The notes under the pieces are model-generated. The model saw nothing but the letters and a program-made list of their open reading frames with translations, searched no databases and was not told where the DNA came from. Position numbers and translations under genes: made by a program. A stretch of 64,000 nucleotides of DNA from Gonium pectorale. Its lineage: Eukaryota > Chlorophyta > Chlorophyceae > Chlamydomonadales > Volvocaceae. The stretch is from assembly GCA_001584585.1 (NCBI GenBank), contig LSYV01000047.1, positions 40,273-104,272 of the forward strand. Reading direction: 5' to 3'. This document shows, one piece after another, positions 1 through 11,458 of this stretch (the first letter of the stretch is position 1; each line of letters begins with the position of its first letter).

Positions 1-1455
1 CCCTATCCCCTGTGTGCCCTTGCCTCCCACGACTGTGCGAAAGTACTCGCTGCTGGCCGCCAGCACTGCCGCATGAACCGGGTAGCTGCGAAGCGGCGCG
101 GGACGAGGCGGCGGAGGAATTGCCACCGCGTGGACGGTCCGCGTGCCAGCGGTGGAAGCGGCAGCGGCCTGGCCCTCCCCGTCCGACGCGCTGACGAGAG
201 AAAGCTGCCCGCCCCAGCACACCGCGCCTGAGTCCACAGCGGTGCCATCCTCGCTGCCGCCAACGACGCCGCCAACGCTGGCCCAGCTCTCGCAACGGCT
301 GGACTGGAAGGTGGCGCCTCGCTGCAGGGACGACTGCGACACCGCTTGCATGTCGTCGCGGCCCGCCACACCAGCCAGCCCTAGCGCGCCGCTAAATGCC
401 CATCCCAGAGGCGCCTCGCCCGCCACCGCCGTGCCGTCACCGTCGTTGTAAGGCAGCGCTGCGAGGGCGCTATAGGAGGCTGCTCGCTGTAGGAGCTGAG
501 ACTCCGGCGCAGAGGAGGCGCGCATGAGGCTGTGGCGGTCGGAGGACCCGTTTTGTAGCATCTCGTGCTGCGGGCGTGTCGGAGGGAGCGGCCGTGCTGG
601 CGGACGGAGGTTAGTGCTACGGTCTCGTTCCGTGGCTTCAGGACCCGCCGGCTCAAGCAACTGCGGCCTCCGGCCGAAAGGCTCGGCCATAGATGAGGCA
701 GCCGCGCCCGCAGCCCGGCCGGCCGTTGCAGCTCCTCCGTCCCGTCCAGACTCACACGTGGGAGCCTGCTGGTCGCGGCCAGGGTGCGTGTCGACAGCAG
801 CCCCGCCTTGGTGGCCCTGCGAAGCCTGCGCAGAGGCGATTGCCTCTGATGCCGGTGCTGCCAGGGTGAAGGCGGACGCGGCAGCGCCGACACCGCCCCC
901 GAGAGGAGCCCTTGGAGCGGGGGATGGCTGAGAGACAGTGCCGTCGGGCCGTTCAGCTGAAGGCAAGTTCCCAGGTAGTAAGCCTGCTGAGTGCCAGGCG
1001 TGGCTCTGCGCAATCGTGCCGCTGCTATGACCGCCACTGCCGCCGCTGCTGGTACTGCTATCGCGAGCTGCTGTGGGGACACCGTGCACATCGGTCGGCC
1101 TCGCCTCACGACCATGGAAGCGTGCGCTGCTGCCTGTTCGGTCGCCTAGGACCACACCACGATACGGCCCGGCACGTACTAGTGGGGCCACGGTTGCGAC
1201 GGCACTGGACCCGCCGTCACCCGCATTCCCCATGAGTTCTCCGAGCTCTGCAGAGACCGCGGCTGCGCCGGAGACAGCATTCGCCGGGGTGCATGCCCGG
1301 CGGATGGGACTGGGCGCCGGCGCTGCCAGGGCCTCCGGGTCACCGTCGTCATCATCCTGCGACGCGTTGCAGCAGTGCGTGTGGCACAAGTAAGGTTCGG
1401 ACACACGCGTTTGTTTCAACAATAGGCAGTCATCCGCGCCGTTGAGCAGCTGCAT
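1..1455 (-). CDS. BTB/POZ-domain protein, 5' part (runs off left edge)
   Basis: One uninterrupted reading frame of 485 codons from ATG at 1455 to the window edge, with no stop. The first 430 or so residues are low-complexity (Gly/Ala/Ser/Pro) with acidic and Cys/His patches near the start (HTHCC, QDDDDGD). The last 35 residues read as the start of a BTB/POZ fold: VHAVAIPP, then SYPVHAAVLAASSEYFR, the usual 'VHAAVLAA.S.YFR' core where the alanine-rich helix follows the His. BTB domains mediate dimerisation and often recruit cullin-3 ligases; which role applies here cannot be told because the remainder is outside the window. The start codon is a choice: it is the first Met after the 5' leader hairpin at 1455-1474. 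A partial copy of the BTB-coding end (36-250) sits at about 26549-26762. After YFR the two copies diverge abruptly. Confidence 0.6.
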   Translation of the reverse strand, partial: MQLLNGADDCLLLKQTRVSEPYLCHTHCCNASQDDDDGDPEALAAPAPSPIRRACTPANAVSGAAAVSAELGELMGNAGDGGSSAVATVAPLVRAGPYRGVVLGDRTGSSARFHGREARPTDVHGVPTAARDSSTSSGGSGGHSSGTIAQSHAWHSAGLLPGNLPSAERPDGTVSQPSPAPRAPLGGGVGAAASAFTLAAPASEAIASAQASQGHQGGAAVDTHPGRDQQAPTCESGRDGGAATAGRAAGAAASSMAEPFGRRPQLLEPAGPEATERDRSTNLRPPARPLPPTRPQHEMLQNGSSDRHSLMRASSAPESQLLQRAASYSALAALPYNDGDGTAVAGEAPLGWAFSGALGLAGVAGRDDMQAVSQSSLQRGATFQSSRCESWASVGGVVGGSEDGTAVDSGAVCWGGQLSLVSASDGEGQAAAASTAGTRTVHAVAIPPPPRPAPLRSYPVHAAVLAASSEYFRTVVGGKGTQGIG

Positions 1456-1474
1456 CGCGACCCGTGGGTCGCGA
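1455..1474. repeat. Inverted repeat at the BTB gene start codon
   Basis: TCGCGACCC-GT-GGGTCGCGA, a perfect 9-bp stem with a 2-nt loop. On the minus strand it ends on the A of the proposed ATG of the BTB gene. It could form a hairpin in the 5' leader or be a symmetric protein-binding site; function is inference. Confidence 0.5.
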
Positions 1475-2578
1475 GACGCAGTGCACCAAACCGCCTTGAC
1501 CCGAACACATTAGAGGCAGATCGCGACCACCACAAGAGCAGAGGTTCCAGCGATGGATGTAAGTGGCGAGTCAGGGCGCGCTGTTTGTGGTCCTGGCGCC
1601 GGGGCCAGGGAAAGCGGTCCCACCCTCACCTTTCTTTGCTGCGGGTATTTATGTAGCTCAAGGGTGAAATCCGAATACTGCAACGGCAAGGCGTGGTCGA
1701 GGGGAGGAAAGCGTCATATCGGGCAAGCGTTCACAAGGAGCCACTAGCTGCGCTGCACGCGTGGCACCTCTACCCACGTGCAGATCGCACCTGAGGGTTC
1801 AACCACAACCAATCGAAATGCAGCGTGCTTTCGTCGGGACCTGTGGAAGGCCCGCTCATCATTGTAGCGGAACTTCACCGGGCAACATACAAAAGCATCC
1901 AGAGGCCTGTGACGCAGTAGTTTAGCAAGAACGCAGGCCCTTTTGCTCTGAGGTGTTGTTGGATGACAGCCGTTGTTCCTTTTGCCACGTGCCTTGGACG
2001 CGCGCTTCGCGAGGGAGACGCAAGGTAAATTGCCAAAGTGCACCCGGGGTAGCAAGGTTACATGCCATTGTTCTCCAGAACCATACTTGTCAGCGTCACA
2101 AGCAGAGGCGCCTCGTAAGCTGGCGAGGCGTCCGAGGTCCCGAGGCAACGTTGTTTCACAAAATCGCCATCGAAGTACAGGAATAATGACAAAAGCCATT
2201 ACGGTCCGCAGGCGTGGCCACACCAATGTAGTGGAAGCTGCTGTCTTGCTATGCGACGAGTCGTGTCCCGTGGGTCGAACGACCCCAGCAAGGAGCACCC
2301 TATGAGCTGCGCAGCAGTTACTGGACCTGCATAACAATCACTGGACCATACTAGTGTGCAGACTACCCTTGCAGCCTCGGGCACGCGTGCCCGACAAAAT
2401 CACTTAGTACTAGCATCTCGAATTCAATCATATATCCATACATTATCCCATAAAACACAACTTACAAAGCTATGCGTTAATGCAGATTCACAAGAAGAAG
2501 TTTCCCCCGAGCCCGCAGTACTCCGCCGCGGCAGCACCGTCTCCCGCGCCCGCGCGTGTTGCGTCCCATGTTTCTGCT
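1456..2578. other. Intergenic, BTB upstream region
   Basis: Holds the upstream region of the minus-strand BTB gene and the 3' flank of the membrane-protein gene. A 197-codon minus-strand open frame lies at 1744-2337, but it has no recognisable domain, no supported splice structure and a composition unlike the neighbouring proteins, so I do not call it a gene. Confidence 0.5.
2462..2466 (-). terminator. Putative TGTAA polyadenylation signal
   Basis: TGTAA on the minus strand (TTACA on plus) 113 bp beyond the stop codon of the membrane-protein gene at 2579. TGTAA is the usual polyadenylation signal of chlamydomonadalean nuclear genes. Confidence 0.45.
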
Positions 2579-3725
2579 TCACAGCGGGGGCGGCTGCAGC
2601 TCCCCAGCCAGCTTGTACAAACCAAGAGCGGGGCCTGCGCAACGGGCAGTGTGATTAGACCCGGCAGCAACGCAGGAGCATGGCTAGGCAAAGAGTTGCT
2701 TTGGGGTGTTTGGCGTGCGCATTCATGGCCTATGGTCCGGCCTCTGTCTTCTATGAAGCTGTGAAGAGCCCAATAGTCCGCTATCACGCTGCATGAATGC
2801 AAGAAGTTGGATATCTAGCTACATTCCCCGCACATCCCGTGGCATAGGAGAATCTGCGGCAGCTGGGCTCTGGGGCCTTGCAACCCGCAGACGGCAGACC
2901 TACCCACAAAGCGAAACAGGATCCAGCCTCCCAGGAGGAGGAACGCCGACGCATAAGCAGCCTTGTTGGCCCAAAACAGAATGCCGCGCCGGCCCAGGTA
3001 CAGCTCCGTCAGCTTCTGGCCCAGGGGCATCGAGTCCCAGCCCTCAGGGAAGAGTTGCCACTCCTTCCAGTCCGCCATATTCTCATACTGGCTATCAATC
3101 TTGTTCTGGGGCTGCGACACGCCGCGAATGGGGATGGGCTTGGCCCTGCGTTCATGATTGCGGTCACGGACAGGTAAGGAGGTGTTGGCACCGGACTGCA
3201 GCAACACGAGTGGCCCTCAAGGCTAAATCGGTGTGCACTCGAGTGCAGTCCCATAAGGGTCGTTGATGGCATGCATAGGATTGATGGTAGTTGTGGGGTT
3301 AAGAACAGACACGGCTCGAACATTGCAGGGGTGAACGTGGAGCACGCGCCCAAACCAAACCTCGCAATCAGTCATTCGTATACTTCGCTTCAAGGGATTA
3401 CTGCCCCGGTACAACAGGGAGCCGAATTGCTGGGGCCGTGGGCAAAACAGGCAAGGGTTCGCGCGGGGCCTTGCCTGGAGCTGGGGCTGATGGGCCCACT
3501 TGGGCTCGGGCGCGGTGCGGGCAGTGCTTTACCGCGGATGCTGGCCTCCAGCCGCTCCACTCTTGCCTCCTTGCTCTCCACGCCAGCCGCGCTGCTCGTC
3601 GAGGGGCCATCCGGAGCCTCCTTGGCCTTCCGCAGCACAAGCCTACCGGAAGCATGAGAGCCTACATGCCGGAAAGGCGCCGTGCGTCGTAGGATGCCAC
3701 ACGGCTGCGCTAGGATTGTGGCCAT
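2579..3725 (-). CDS. Plastid-type small membrane protein with one C-terminal membrane helix
   Basis: Exon 1 starts at ATG 3725 (MATILAQPCG...). It encodes a basic, Ser/Ala-rich leader that looks like a chloroplast transit peptide, then a charged helix (VERLEASIRG) ending near 3530 at a CGCG|GTAAAG donor. The central exon ends at 2904 (GTGG|GTAGGT) and contains AKPIPIRGVSQ, WKEWQLFPEGW, LYLGRRGILFWANKAAY and a hydrophobic helix. The last exon, 2634-2579, follows CGTTGCGCAG and completes the conserved FVGPALGLYKLA tail and a TGA. The 'LFPEGW...GRRG.LFW..K.AY...WILFRFVGP.L.LY' pattern matches an uncharacterised plant and algal chloroplast membrane family; its function is unknown to me. The phase between exon 1 and the central exon does not match with the acceptor at about 3148, so an extra small exon in 3210-3500 or a sequence error is likely. 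It is divergent from the TRAP-beta gene. Confidence 0.7.
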
Positions 3726-3972
3726 TCTGCAGGCAGTGGCTATCGAGGACTCAAAATAATAATATAATAATGCTGGGTTCAGGGTTTGAGCAGTGTACAC
3801 CACCCTGCGGCTTCCGTTGTTCGTGAGACGCTCCAGTCCAGGAGTCGGCTCCGTAACCGCACGGCAGAACTGAACTGGTGTCCCGTCCGATGGGCTCTCT
3901 CGCATGCGTCGCTACATAGTGAAGTTGCTGAGCACCTTGTTGGCTTCGTGGATTCTTGAAAGCCGAATGACA
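3726..3972. promoter_or_regulatory. Shared divergent promoter region
   Basis: Only 247 bp separate the start codons of the minus-strand membrane-protein gene (3725) and the plus-strand TRAP-beta gene (3973), so both promoters and leaders must lie here or overlap. There is an AT-rich patch (aaaataataatataata) near 3753-3769. No TATA assignment is made. Confidence 0.45.
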
Positions 3973-5089
3973 ATGGCTCGGCGACTCCAGATCGTTGGTC
4001 TAGTGGGCCTGCTCCTAGCGTCCTCCCTCCTCGTGGCGCCCATCCGTGCCGAGGACGAGGATGGTGTTGTTGACGACGACGAATACGCTGACGTGCAGCG
4101 CGCGCACCTGGTGGTGCGCAAGTTCGTGAAGGAGGAGCTGGTGGTGCAGGGCAAGAACGTGACTGTGGAGATTGACGTTTACAACTCTGGAATCAGGTTC
4201 GTGGCCAGGGCGTTCTGCTACTGCGGTATGAATCGAGTCGTAGCTTGACCGCGTACGTAACACTGCAGCACCGCGGGTGAGGTCAAGTTTGAAGATTCCC
4301 TCCCCGCCGAGGCAACCCTTGTGGAGGGTGCCCTGCAGCTGGACATGGGCAAGGTTACTGTCGGTAGCCATGTCAAGCACAGCTATGTCATCGTTTTCAA
4401 CACGGGCAGTGTGCAAGTGACGCTTCCACTCGCGCGCGTGACGTACCTGGCCGAGCATGACAGCGCTGAGCGCACGGTGAGGACGTGCGGGACTAGGCGG
4501 GGTGTTGTGGGGTTTTGTTGGGCCATGTGCAGTACCTAGTAGTGGGACTGGGTGGCGCATCGGCAAGTAACTACTGTTAGTTGCCTTCAAACGCCCTCGA
4601 ACTCGGCTCTCGCCGGGACCGCATTGAACTCCACATTTCGATTTTGGCCTGCAACGGAGAAGCCTCCATGCATAACCCTCTGGCAGCATGGGTCGGTACT
4701 GACGCCATCGGGAATCACCTGCTCCGCAGGAGGGTGGCTCGTCGACGATGGCCCTCTACGTCATGACCCCGGTCCAGCAGCTGCAGCGGTATGCCCTCCA
4801 AGCGGTAAGGCGCTCAGCTCATGGCTTACTAATCCCGTAGTTCTGTGCGGAGATGCGTCTCCCGTCTTCCCCGACTTTTTCTAACTCTTGTTTCCGTTCC
4901 TTGCCCCGACAGGGTTCGTGGGCCAGCCTGGGTTTCGCCCGGACCCCGGCTGATTGGCGCAACCTGGCTCTTGTGATTGGCATTGTTGGCACTGCTCTTG
5001 GAACGAACTGGGCGGTGAAGAAGGTCAACGCCAACCAGGCCAGCCGGAAACGCGCTGCTGCTCTGCGTGAGCTGGAGAAGACCGAGTAG
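3973..5089 (+). CDS. SSR2: Translocon-associated protein subunit beta (TRAP-beta)
   Basis: Four exons with consistent phases: 3973-4196, 4269-4476, 4730-4804 and 4913-5089, giving 227 residues. TRAP-beta is a membrane-anchored ER subunit of the translocon-associated complex that sits beside Sec61 and helps some secretory proteins translocate. The N-terminus (MARRLQIVGLVGLLLASSLL) is a signal peptide followed by an acidic stretch. The lumenal part shows the family pattern LVVRKFVKEELVVQGKNVTV, VYNSG, FEDSLP, ARVTYLAEHD. After ARTPADWRNL comes one membrane helix (LALVIGIVGTALGTNW) and a short basic cytosolic tail. Length and layout match the family. An in-frame ATG two codons upstream (3967) is the alternative start. 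Confidence 0.93.
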
Positions 5090-5643
5090 CCTTGCGGCGA
5101 ATGGGTTCTTGCGTTATGGGGGCATGTTTGCGTCTGTTTTGCCAACAATGCCCATAGAGATTCGGCATGACGGAGAACTTGCTGTGACCACGTAGTCTTG
5201 CACTGGACTATCATTAGTCGCGCTGCTGTGTGTACGGGTCGGAACGAGAGTCGGTTAAGAAGTGTGTCATACCCGTAGAGCCACCATGAGTTGTGGACTT
5301 GCGGCCGCCACAACGTGCGGATCTGGTTAAAACGCATCCGCAGTTAAGAACAATGAACTGTCAATCGGGTACTGCACGACGTGCACGAGTGCGTGACCGA
5401 CCAGCTGCGGGCTGGGCCAAAACCGGAGCTGCATAGATCCTGTGCACTGAAAAAACACGTTCATGACAGCTGAGCATGCAAGTTACCGAAAGGCACGTCA
5501 TCCCAGGCAAATGGGCTTGGCTTTAGCTAGGCAATCCGTTAGATTGCATGTACGCCGTGTAGCGGCTTATCATCCACTGCTCCGTAGATGCCGCATCTCG
5601 TCGCATGTTGCCCAGGCACATGCGACAGGATATATGTGCTTCA
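5090..5643. other. Convergent 3' flanks, no gene seen
   Basis: 554 bp between the stop codons of TRAP-beta (+) and the AI-2E-family gene (-). It must hold both 3' untranslated regions. I see no open frame with features, no repeat and no clear TGTAA on either strand. Confidence 0.5.
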
Positions 5644-8600
5644 TCAGCCTCCCTGTCGTACCGGGGACAGCCCAGACGCCTCGCTCGGCCCGCCATCCTG
5701 CTGCATTGACTGCGGCGACGCTTTCTTTTTGATCACGCTCAGCTCGCGCTCCCCGACCTCCTTGATGGACTGGTTGGGATAACGGATCAGGTAGTCGAGC
5801 GCGAACACGGTGCTCGGCACCGCCAGCATTAGGCCCCACACGCCCAGGTTGTGCTCCGCCACCAGCAGCACCGACAGCACCATGAGGGGGTGCAGCTTCA
5901 AGTGCGCCGAATAGATGGCGGGGTTGAGCGCGTAGGCCTCCACGAAGTGCACCATCATCACCATCACGATCACCATGGCCAGCTTCACGAAACCGTACTC
6001 GGTGAGCGCGACAAAGCCGATGGGCACGGTGGAGATGATGCAGCCCATGATGGGAATGAAGGAGCACAGGAACACGAACAGCGACAGCAACCCAATGCCC
6101 GGGATGGCCAGCAGCCACATGCCCGCGGCCGTTAGTGCCGTGTTCACCACCGCAATCTGGGCCTGCAACGGGGTGAGAGCGGCAGGGAAGAGAAGGGCAG
6201 ACATGAGCGAGCGTGGGGGTGTTTGAAGTAGACCAGGATTCCGCCGGCGGTGAAGGTGACACACCTAGTATTGTACTGAGCCTACGAGGCGAGTACATGA
6301 CTGAACAGGTTCATGCTTGCTTATGCTGCCATAAAAGCAACGCGCGGCGTCTTACTTTGTGTGCCTTTCGTGCGCGATTTGAATCCCAACACACTCTGCA
6401 AGAGCTCTCTCACGTGGGGCATGTGCGAGATGCTGTGCAAACGCTACACGTCCGAGGGAGGTATCTCGTACGATAGCCTATGCAACAGCCACTCAAAGCG
6501 ATAATTCGAACGCTGAAGGCCACACGGAATACGCCTTTGTCCGTAGCTGAAGCGGCGAGCACCGGATGTTCACTGCGCTTCCGCCCAGCGCGCCACACAC
6601 TCTGGCAATGCCCGCCTTACCTGCACCTGCAACGCCTTGCCGAACAGCTGCCCGAACACCGTCAGCACCGGCGCCACCTCGTTGAAAACGGGGGCCAGGC
6701 GGGAGGTGCGCAGGGTGGAGATTCCGCGCGAGATGGTGGGCATGTCCCACACAAACAGGAAGCCCAGGATGAGGCTCACCAACGCCTGAATGGGTGGCGC
6801 GGGGCAAACAGGCGAGGTGACGCGGCAAAGTTGGAGCGAAATGCGCGCGCTTCAATGCATGGAGATGTACCAAGCAACCGACAGGGGGCGCCTTTGGAGA
6901 CAAGGAGGGTCAGGGGCGCCAGCAAAATGCATCGCTCACAATCCCTTGTTTACGGCGGCGGCTTTCCCGCTACGCCAACCCCATTCCAAGGCACACGAGC
7001 AAATTTCCAAACTGAACATTGGACGCCTTCAGCTCATCATCCCTTGGATATGGCAGGCAAACAGAACACTTTCTTCGGAGACTTATTTCAGGTTGCGGCC
7101 TCAGGGGCCTTCGACTCTGCACACGCCGTGTTGCCTACCTGCAAGCTGAACTTGGCGACCGACTTGAGGAAGACGGCTGTGTACTTGGCGGCCGTGTTGG
7201 TGTAGCCCTTGAGCATGGACGACACCGCCAGGCCAAGGTGCGTGCTGCGCTCCGCCGACCACACCTGCTCGGAGCGGAATCAAACGGATGCTATCAACGA
7301 AGCCAATCCCTGCCCCATACGAAACTCTTCTGCAGCATTCATCGCATCTACCTTTGTACCACCACACTTGTGCTCTATCTTGCAGCGCCTTCACATGCTC
7401 TTGCCCTTTGGCTTGCAGGAACCACGGTACCCAAGATTTGGTCATGACACACTAACGCTAGTGCAACATCGCGAACCCCAACCTGCCCTGCACCTGCCCG
7501 TGCACGCCCCAACATACTATGCCCCGCTAACCCTGTCCCTGATCGCCCCTCTCTTCGTTCCCTCCTCCTTGGAACCCCTGCGGCGCCAGAGCGCTGGTCC
7601 ACACCTGCGGCTCCGCCACCGCCGCCACCGCGATGTCATTGCTGGTGGCCAGGTATACCGCCTTCTCCAGGCTGTTCATCACCTGGTCCCTGCAAGGGGC
7701 ACGGCCGACTGGCGGTCAGTGCGTCACACCAGGAACAGGCACATGCTGCAGTCGCAGACCATGTCGCATAGCGGTATCACGCATGCAGCTTGCGACTCAC
7801 CCGAGGCCATTCCGCATCTTTTCGATCAGGATGACCTGTGGGACAAGGTGTTGCAGACACGGGGTCATTGTCTTGGCTCGAAGCGGTTGCCGTATGCAGC
7901 CGCGTAGGTGTGAGACCCTCTTCGCGTGTTTAAATAGCTCCGTGGACACACTGAGGGAATGAGTCAGAGCGTGCCTCATCGCGTCCGACCGGTGTGGGAG
8001 TCCCACATGCCCCTCCGTATACCGGAGTCCTATCCACCACCAAGACACGTGACCTCAAACAGGTAACGCAGGCCAGGTCACAACGGCAGGTGTTCACCTC
8101 AGGCGGCCGACTTGGGCTCTTCCAGAGACCACCTGGAGCAGCTAAACCACTCCCTTCCCAAGCCCGCCATCTCTACCTCCTCACCCAGATGTTGTCGCTC
8201 TGCAGCCGGTTTACGAAATCCGCACCCTCCCGCGCAATGTCAGGTATCGTGAGCACCCCGAGGAGCGTGAAAACGCCCAGGATCATGAGGAAGTACAGCA
8301 GCACCAGCACTTGTCGCCGCAGCTGCGGCGTGGGCAACAGTGACTGCACCAGCTGCGACTCCTGCGCCCCCTCAACAAAAGAGTTGCCGATAAAGGACAC
8401 GATGAACGTCCCCAGCACCATCTGCAGGAATTCAGGTTTAAAGGGTCGGTTTAGGAGGGGCGCGGTAGCGGACAAAGCGAAACCCTGGCGACGCAGCGCT
8501 CACGCAACCCACCCCGGCGAAGTCGTGCAGCTGGTAGGCCAGCGCCGCGACGGTGCCCCATATCGCCAGCTTCTTGAAGGGGATGGCATTGATCAGCGCC

Positions 8601-8860
8601 TGCAGCTCCGTTGGCGCGACGGGGCGGACTATGGGCGGCACTACCGAGGCGACACCCGGAGCGCCAGCTGCGGATGGCGAAGCCAAAGCTGCGGGGTCCG
8701 GACCCGCGGGCGCCGTGGTTGCTGAGCTCCTACATTGCAAGCTACGCGCCTTGCGAGACGCCCAGGCTGGGCCAATTGCTGTCGGTTGTAGTGGTGCGTG
8801 AGAGAGTTTTGGTCTCGTGTGCAGCACCGGGCAGCCGCCTGTGCAGGCGAGCCCCCTCAT
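5644..8860 (-). CDS. AI-2E / UPF0118 family membrane protein, probably plastid
   Basis: Seven exons with matching phases, read on the minus strand: 8860-8513, 8421-8185, 7835-7801, 7689-7605, 7264-7139, 6785-6621, 6162-5644; 504 residues. The first exon gives a Ser/Ala/Arg-rich leader of about 60 residues that resembles a chloroplast transit peptide. Multiple membrane segments follow: MVLGTFIVSFIGNS, VLVLLYFLMILGVFTLLGVL, ALVSLILGFLFVW, the long stretch GIGLLSLFVFLCSFIPIMGC with VPIGFVALTEYG, and LMVLSVLLVAEHNLGVWGLM. The C-terminal block (FIP..G, P.IYS..L.LHPL.VL..LL.., G..G..LAVP) is the hallmark of PF01594. Bacterial members export the AI-2 signal or act as Na+/H+ antiporters; plant homologues are uncharacterised, so the substrate is unknown. 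It shares an upstream region with the complex I subunit gene. Confidence 0.85.
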
Positions 8861-9220
8861 GGGCCTAGCTGCCCTACTAGTGTGATCAGCGCCAGGGACC
8901 TGCTAATGCGTGCAGGCAGCGATGGTGACGTGGTTTGGGTTGAGCAGTTTGAAGCAACCCAGCAAAATCTGACGAGTTAATGCGAATTCAAGTTATGTTT
9001 GTTACAAGAGGAGCTGATCGCCCAGTAGAGGGCGCTGTCGCTCGGCCACTTCGCACGGCATTGCATTCTTTGCCTGGCTTTAGGCTCTCTCTGTATTTGG
9101 CATATTGCAAACGGTCTCAGTACTCGTTGTACTCGTTGTATATACTTCGCAAGTGACAGGGTTGCTTGCCTGACCTCACGCCGGGTCCCAAGTCCTTGCT
9201 AGCTTGTATTAGGCACAACA
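8861..9220. promoter_or_regulatory. Shared divergent promoter region
   Basis: 360 bp between the start codons of the AI-2E-family gene (8860, -) and NDUFB3 (9221, +). It contains AT-rich stretches near 8970-9000 and 9120-9145, with a short direct repeat (tactcgttg twice, 9120-9137). No specific element is assigned. Confidence 0.45.
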
Positions 9221-9391
9221 ATGCCAAAGACTGTGGGCTTTCAGTGGGAGCGCTACGAGGCTTGGCGGCATCACCCGCTTCTACAGTTCAACAAGCGGAA
9301 CGCCTTCCCGGGGCTGGGCATCGGCGTCGCAGCGTTCCTGGCTTATGTGGCGTATGACAAGTCGCAGCCTAAGGAGGACCACCACCATTAG
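9221..9391 (+). CDS. NDUFB3: NADH dehydrogenase (complex I) subunit B12 / NDUFB3-like
   Basis: A 56-codon intronless frame from ATG 9221 to TAG 9389-9391. The protein reads MPKTVGFQWERYEAWRHHPL, then PGLGIGVAAFLAYVAYD and a His-rich end (DHHH). Plant and algal B12 subunits have the same layout: a short N-terminus with EWRKHP, then PGLGI leading into a single membrane helix, then a His-rich tail. NDUFB3 is an accessory subunit of the membrane arm of mitochondrial complex I in the inner membrane. The length suits the plant form, which is shorter than the animal one. A TGTAA signal follows at 9535. Confidence 0.8.
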   Translation: MPKTVGFQWERYEAWRHHPLLQFNKRNAFPGLGIGVAAFLAYVAYDKSQPKEDHHH

Positions 9392-9534
9392 CTGATTGGC
9401 TGGAGACTTGGGAACAAGGTCCTGTGAAGCGACTGGCAGAGTGGTGTGCATGTGCTTGGTGGAGCGGGATGTGCATGTGCTTGGAGGAGCGGGAAGGACG
9501 GACTGAAGGATCAAAGGTCTGTCCTGAAACACAG

Positions 9535-9539
9535 TGTAA
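9535..9539 (+). terminator. Putative TGTAA polyadenylation signal of NDUFB3
   Basis: TGTAA 144 bp downstream of the NDUFB3 stop codon; position and sequence fit algal nuclear polyadenylation signals. Confidence 0.5.
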
Positions 9540-10160
9540 CCACTCCACATGGCGTCTCGGTCCTGTGCGTGCGGCCATATTCGCACAGGTCACACATGAC
9601 AGCATTTTGCTCATGCGCATACCAAGTAAGGAACGTGCATCTTGGCCTATTGAGTTTGCCAACCAAACCGCCCATTTTACAGCCAACCACCTTGCGTCAC
9701 GGCCCTAGGATGCCATGGCGACAAGGAGGAACGTTAGCAGCACACGTGATTCGGACCACCAGCAGACCCACTGATGCAACTGATGGCGAAACCAGTCCTC
9801 TCCCACCATGGGTCGCTTAAGGTGCCCACCTGTCGTATGATAGTACGTGCTGTGACACGGCTTGCTCGGCTTGGCGCCTCACATCCCCCCTAGCTTGAAG
9901 CCTAGAACACAGTGACAGACAAGAGATACAAGCAGAAGGCGCCAACGAAACGGGCAGCACGAAGACTGAAACTCACGTGCGTCACAAAACCAAGCTCACT
10001 AGGGCGCAACCTAACCCCCAGCTACGGGTGTGAAGGGTACGCATGGGGCAGACAGGGAGCCAAATGGAAGGAGCGACAATAAGCCCCCAACCGCTCGCCT
10101 TACGACAGTGAAGACGCCCTATAGCACGGTATTCACCGCTCGCACATCAACCGCCTAACT

Positions 10161-10631
10161 NNNNNNNNNNNNNNNNNNNNNNNNNNNNNNNNNNNNNNNN
10201 NNNNNNNNNNNNNNNNNNNNNNNNNNNNNNNNNNNNNNNNNNNNNNNNNNNNNNNNNNNNNNNNNNNNNNNNNNNNNNNNNNNNNNNNNNNNNNNNNNNN
10301 NNNNNNNNNNNNNNNNNNNNNNNNNNNNNNNNNNNNNNNNNNNNNNNNNNNNNNNNNNNNNNNNNNNNNNNNNNNNNNNNNNNNNNNNNNNNNNNNNNNN
10401 NNNNNNNNNNNNNNNNNNNNNNNNNNNNNNNNNNNNNNNNNNNNNNNNNNNNNNNNNNNNNNNNNNNNNNNNNNNNNNNNNNNNNNNNNNNNNNNNNNNN
10501 NNNNNNNNNNNNNNNNNNNNNNNNNNNNNNNNNNNNNNNNNNNNNNNNNNNNNNNNNNNNNNNNNNNNNNNNNNNNNNNNNNNNNNNNNNNNNNNNNNNN
10601 NNNNNNNNNNNNNNNNNNNNNNNNNNNNNNN
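10161..10631. other. Assembly gap (471 N)
   Basis: Run of N. Nothing can be said about its content; flanks show no gene entering the gap. Confidence 0.98.
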
Positions 10632-11458
10632 CCAGCTTACCCGGTGTGTCGGACTTCACCTGGTGATCTGTTACTTGTCCAGGTGGAGCTGCGGTGTTGT
10701 TGTTGTCGCGGTCACCGGTCCGACGGCGCTCAGCGGTTACCAGACCGTCGTGCGCCCAGCCCGCCCCCCGGCTGTATACAGACCTGGCTACCTTTAACCG
10801 GCACGACACGCCGAAAGCGGCCCGCTCAACAGCAGCACAGATCGCAACTGCACAACAGAGTATTCGACGGAACACAGGAAACACCTCGAGCGCCAGGCCA
10901 ATGGAATGGTGCGCTCCGTCAGCAACGGGGGTGAGACTCCTCTCCCACCCACGTGACCAGAATTTGGACACGCTCATCTTCATCTTCAAAACTCGACACG
11001 CTCAACAACACGATGTCGAACCCCACGGACGGGCACTGGCGTTCAGAAGCGCTCATGGCAGCGACTTGCGGAAGACCACATAGCATCAGCGGCGACGGGA
11101 ACACGGGATCGCCCGCTCAACAAACAACGCACGCGACATGATACACCAATTGGAGCCAACAGCTATCGTGCTCGTTTACTGTGCGTTTCACGTGCATGCC
11201 CCCCCCAGCGGGCAACGCAGTAAGAAGATGAAAGGGAATGTACGTGGGCAATAGTGGATGCGCAGCAAAGAAACGAATCGTGCTTGCAACGAATAGTCCG
11301 GGCGAAAGAATGTGACCAAGACAACAATCCCGCCACGAGGAATCTGGGACCGATCAGGCTGCCAGAGCGCACTAGGAGCGAGCGAACCGAGGACCACTAC
11401 ATGTCGAGGCCACGGGAGCGCAAGGAGACCACTGTAACGTTACATAGTACACGCCAAG

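Noticed and set aside
1744..2337. 197-codon minus-strand open frame
   Set aside because: No domain, signal or splice support, composition unlike neighbouring proteins, and long chance frames are common at this GC content.
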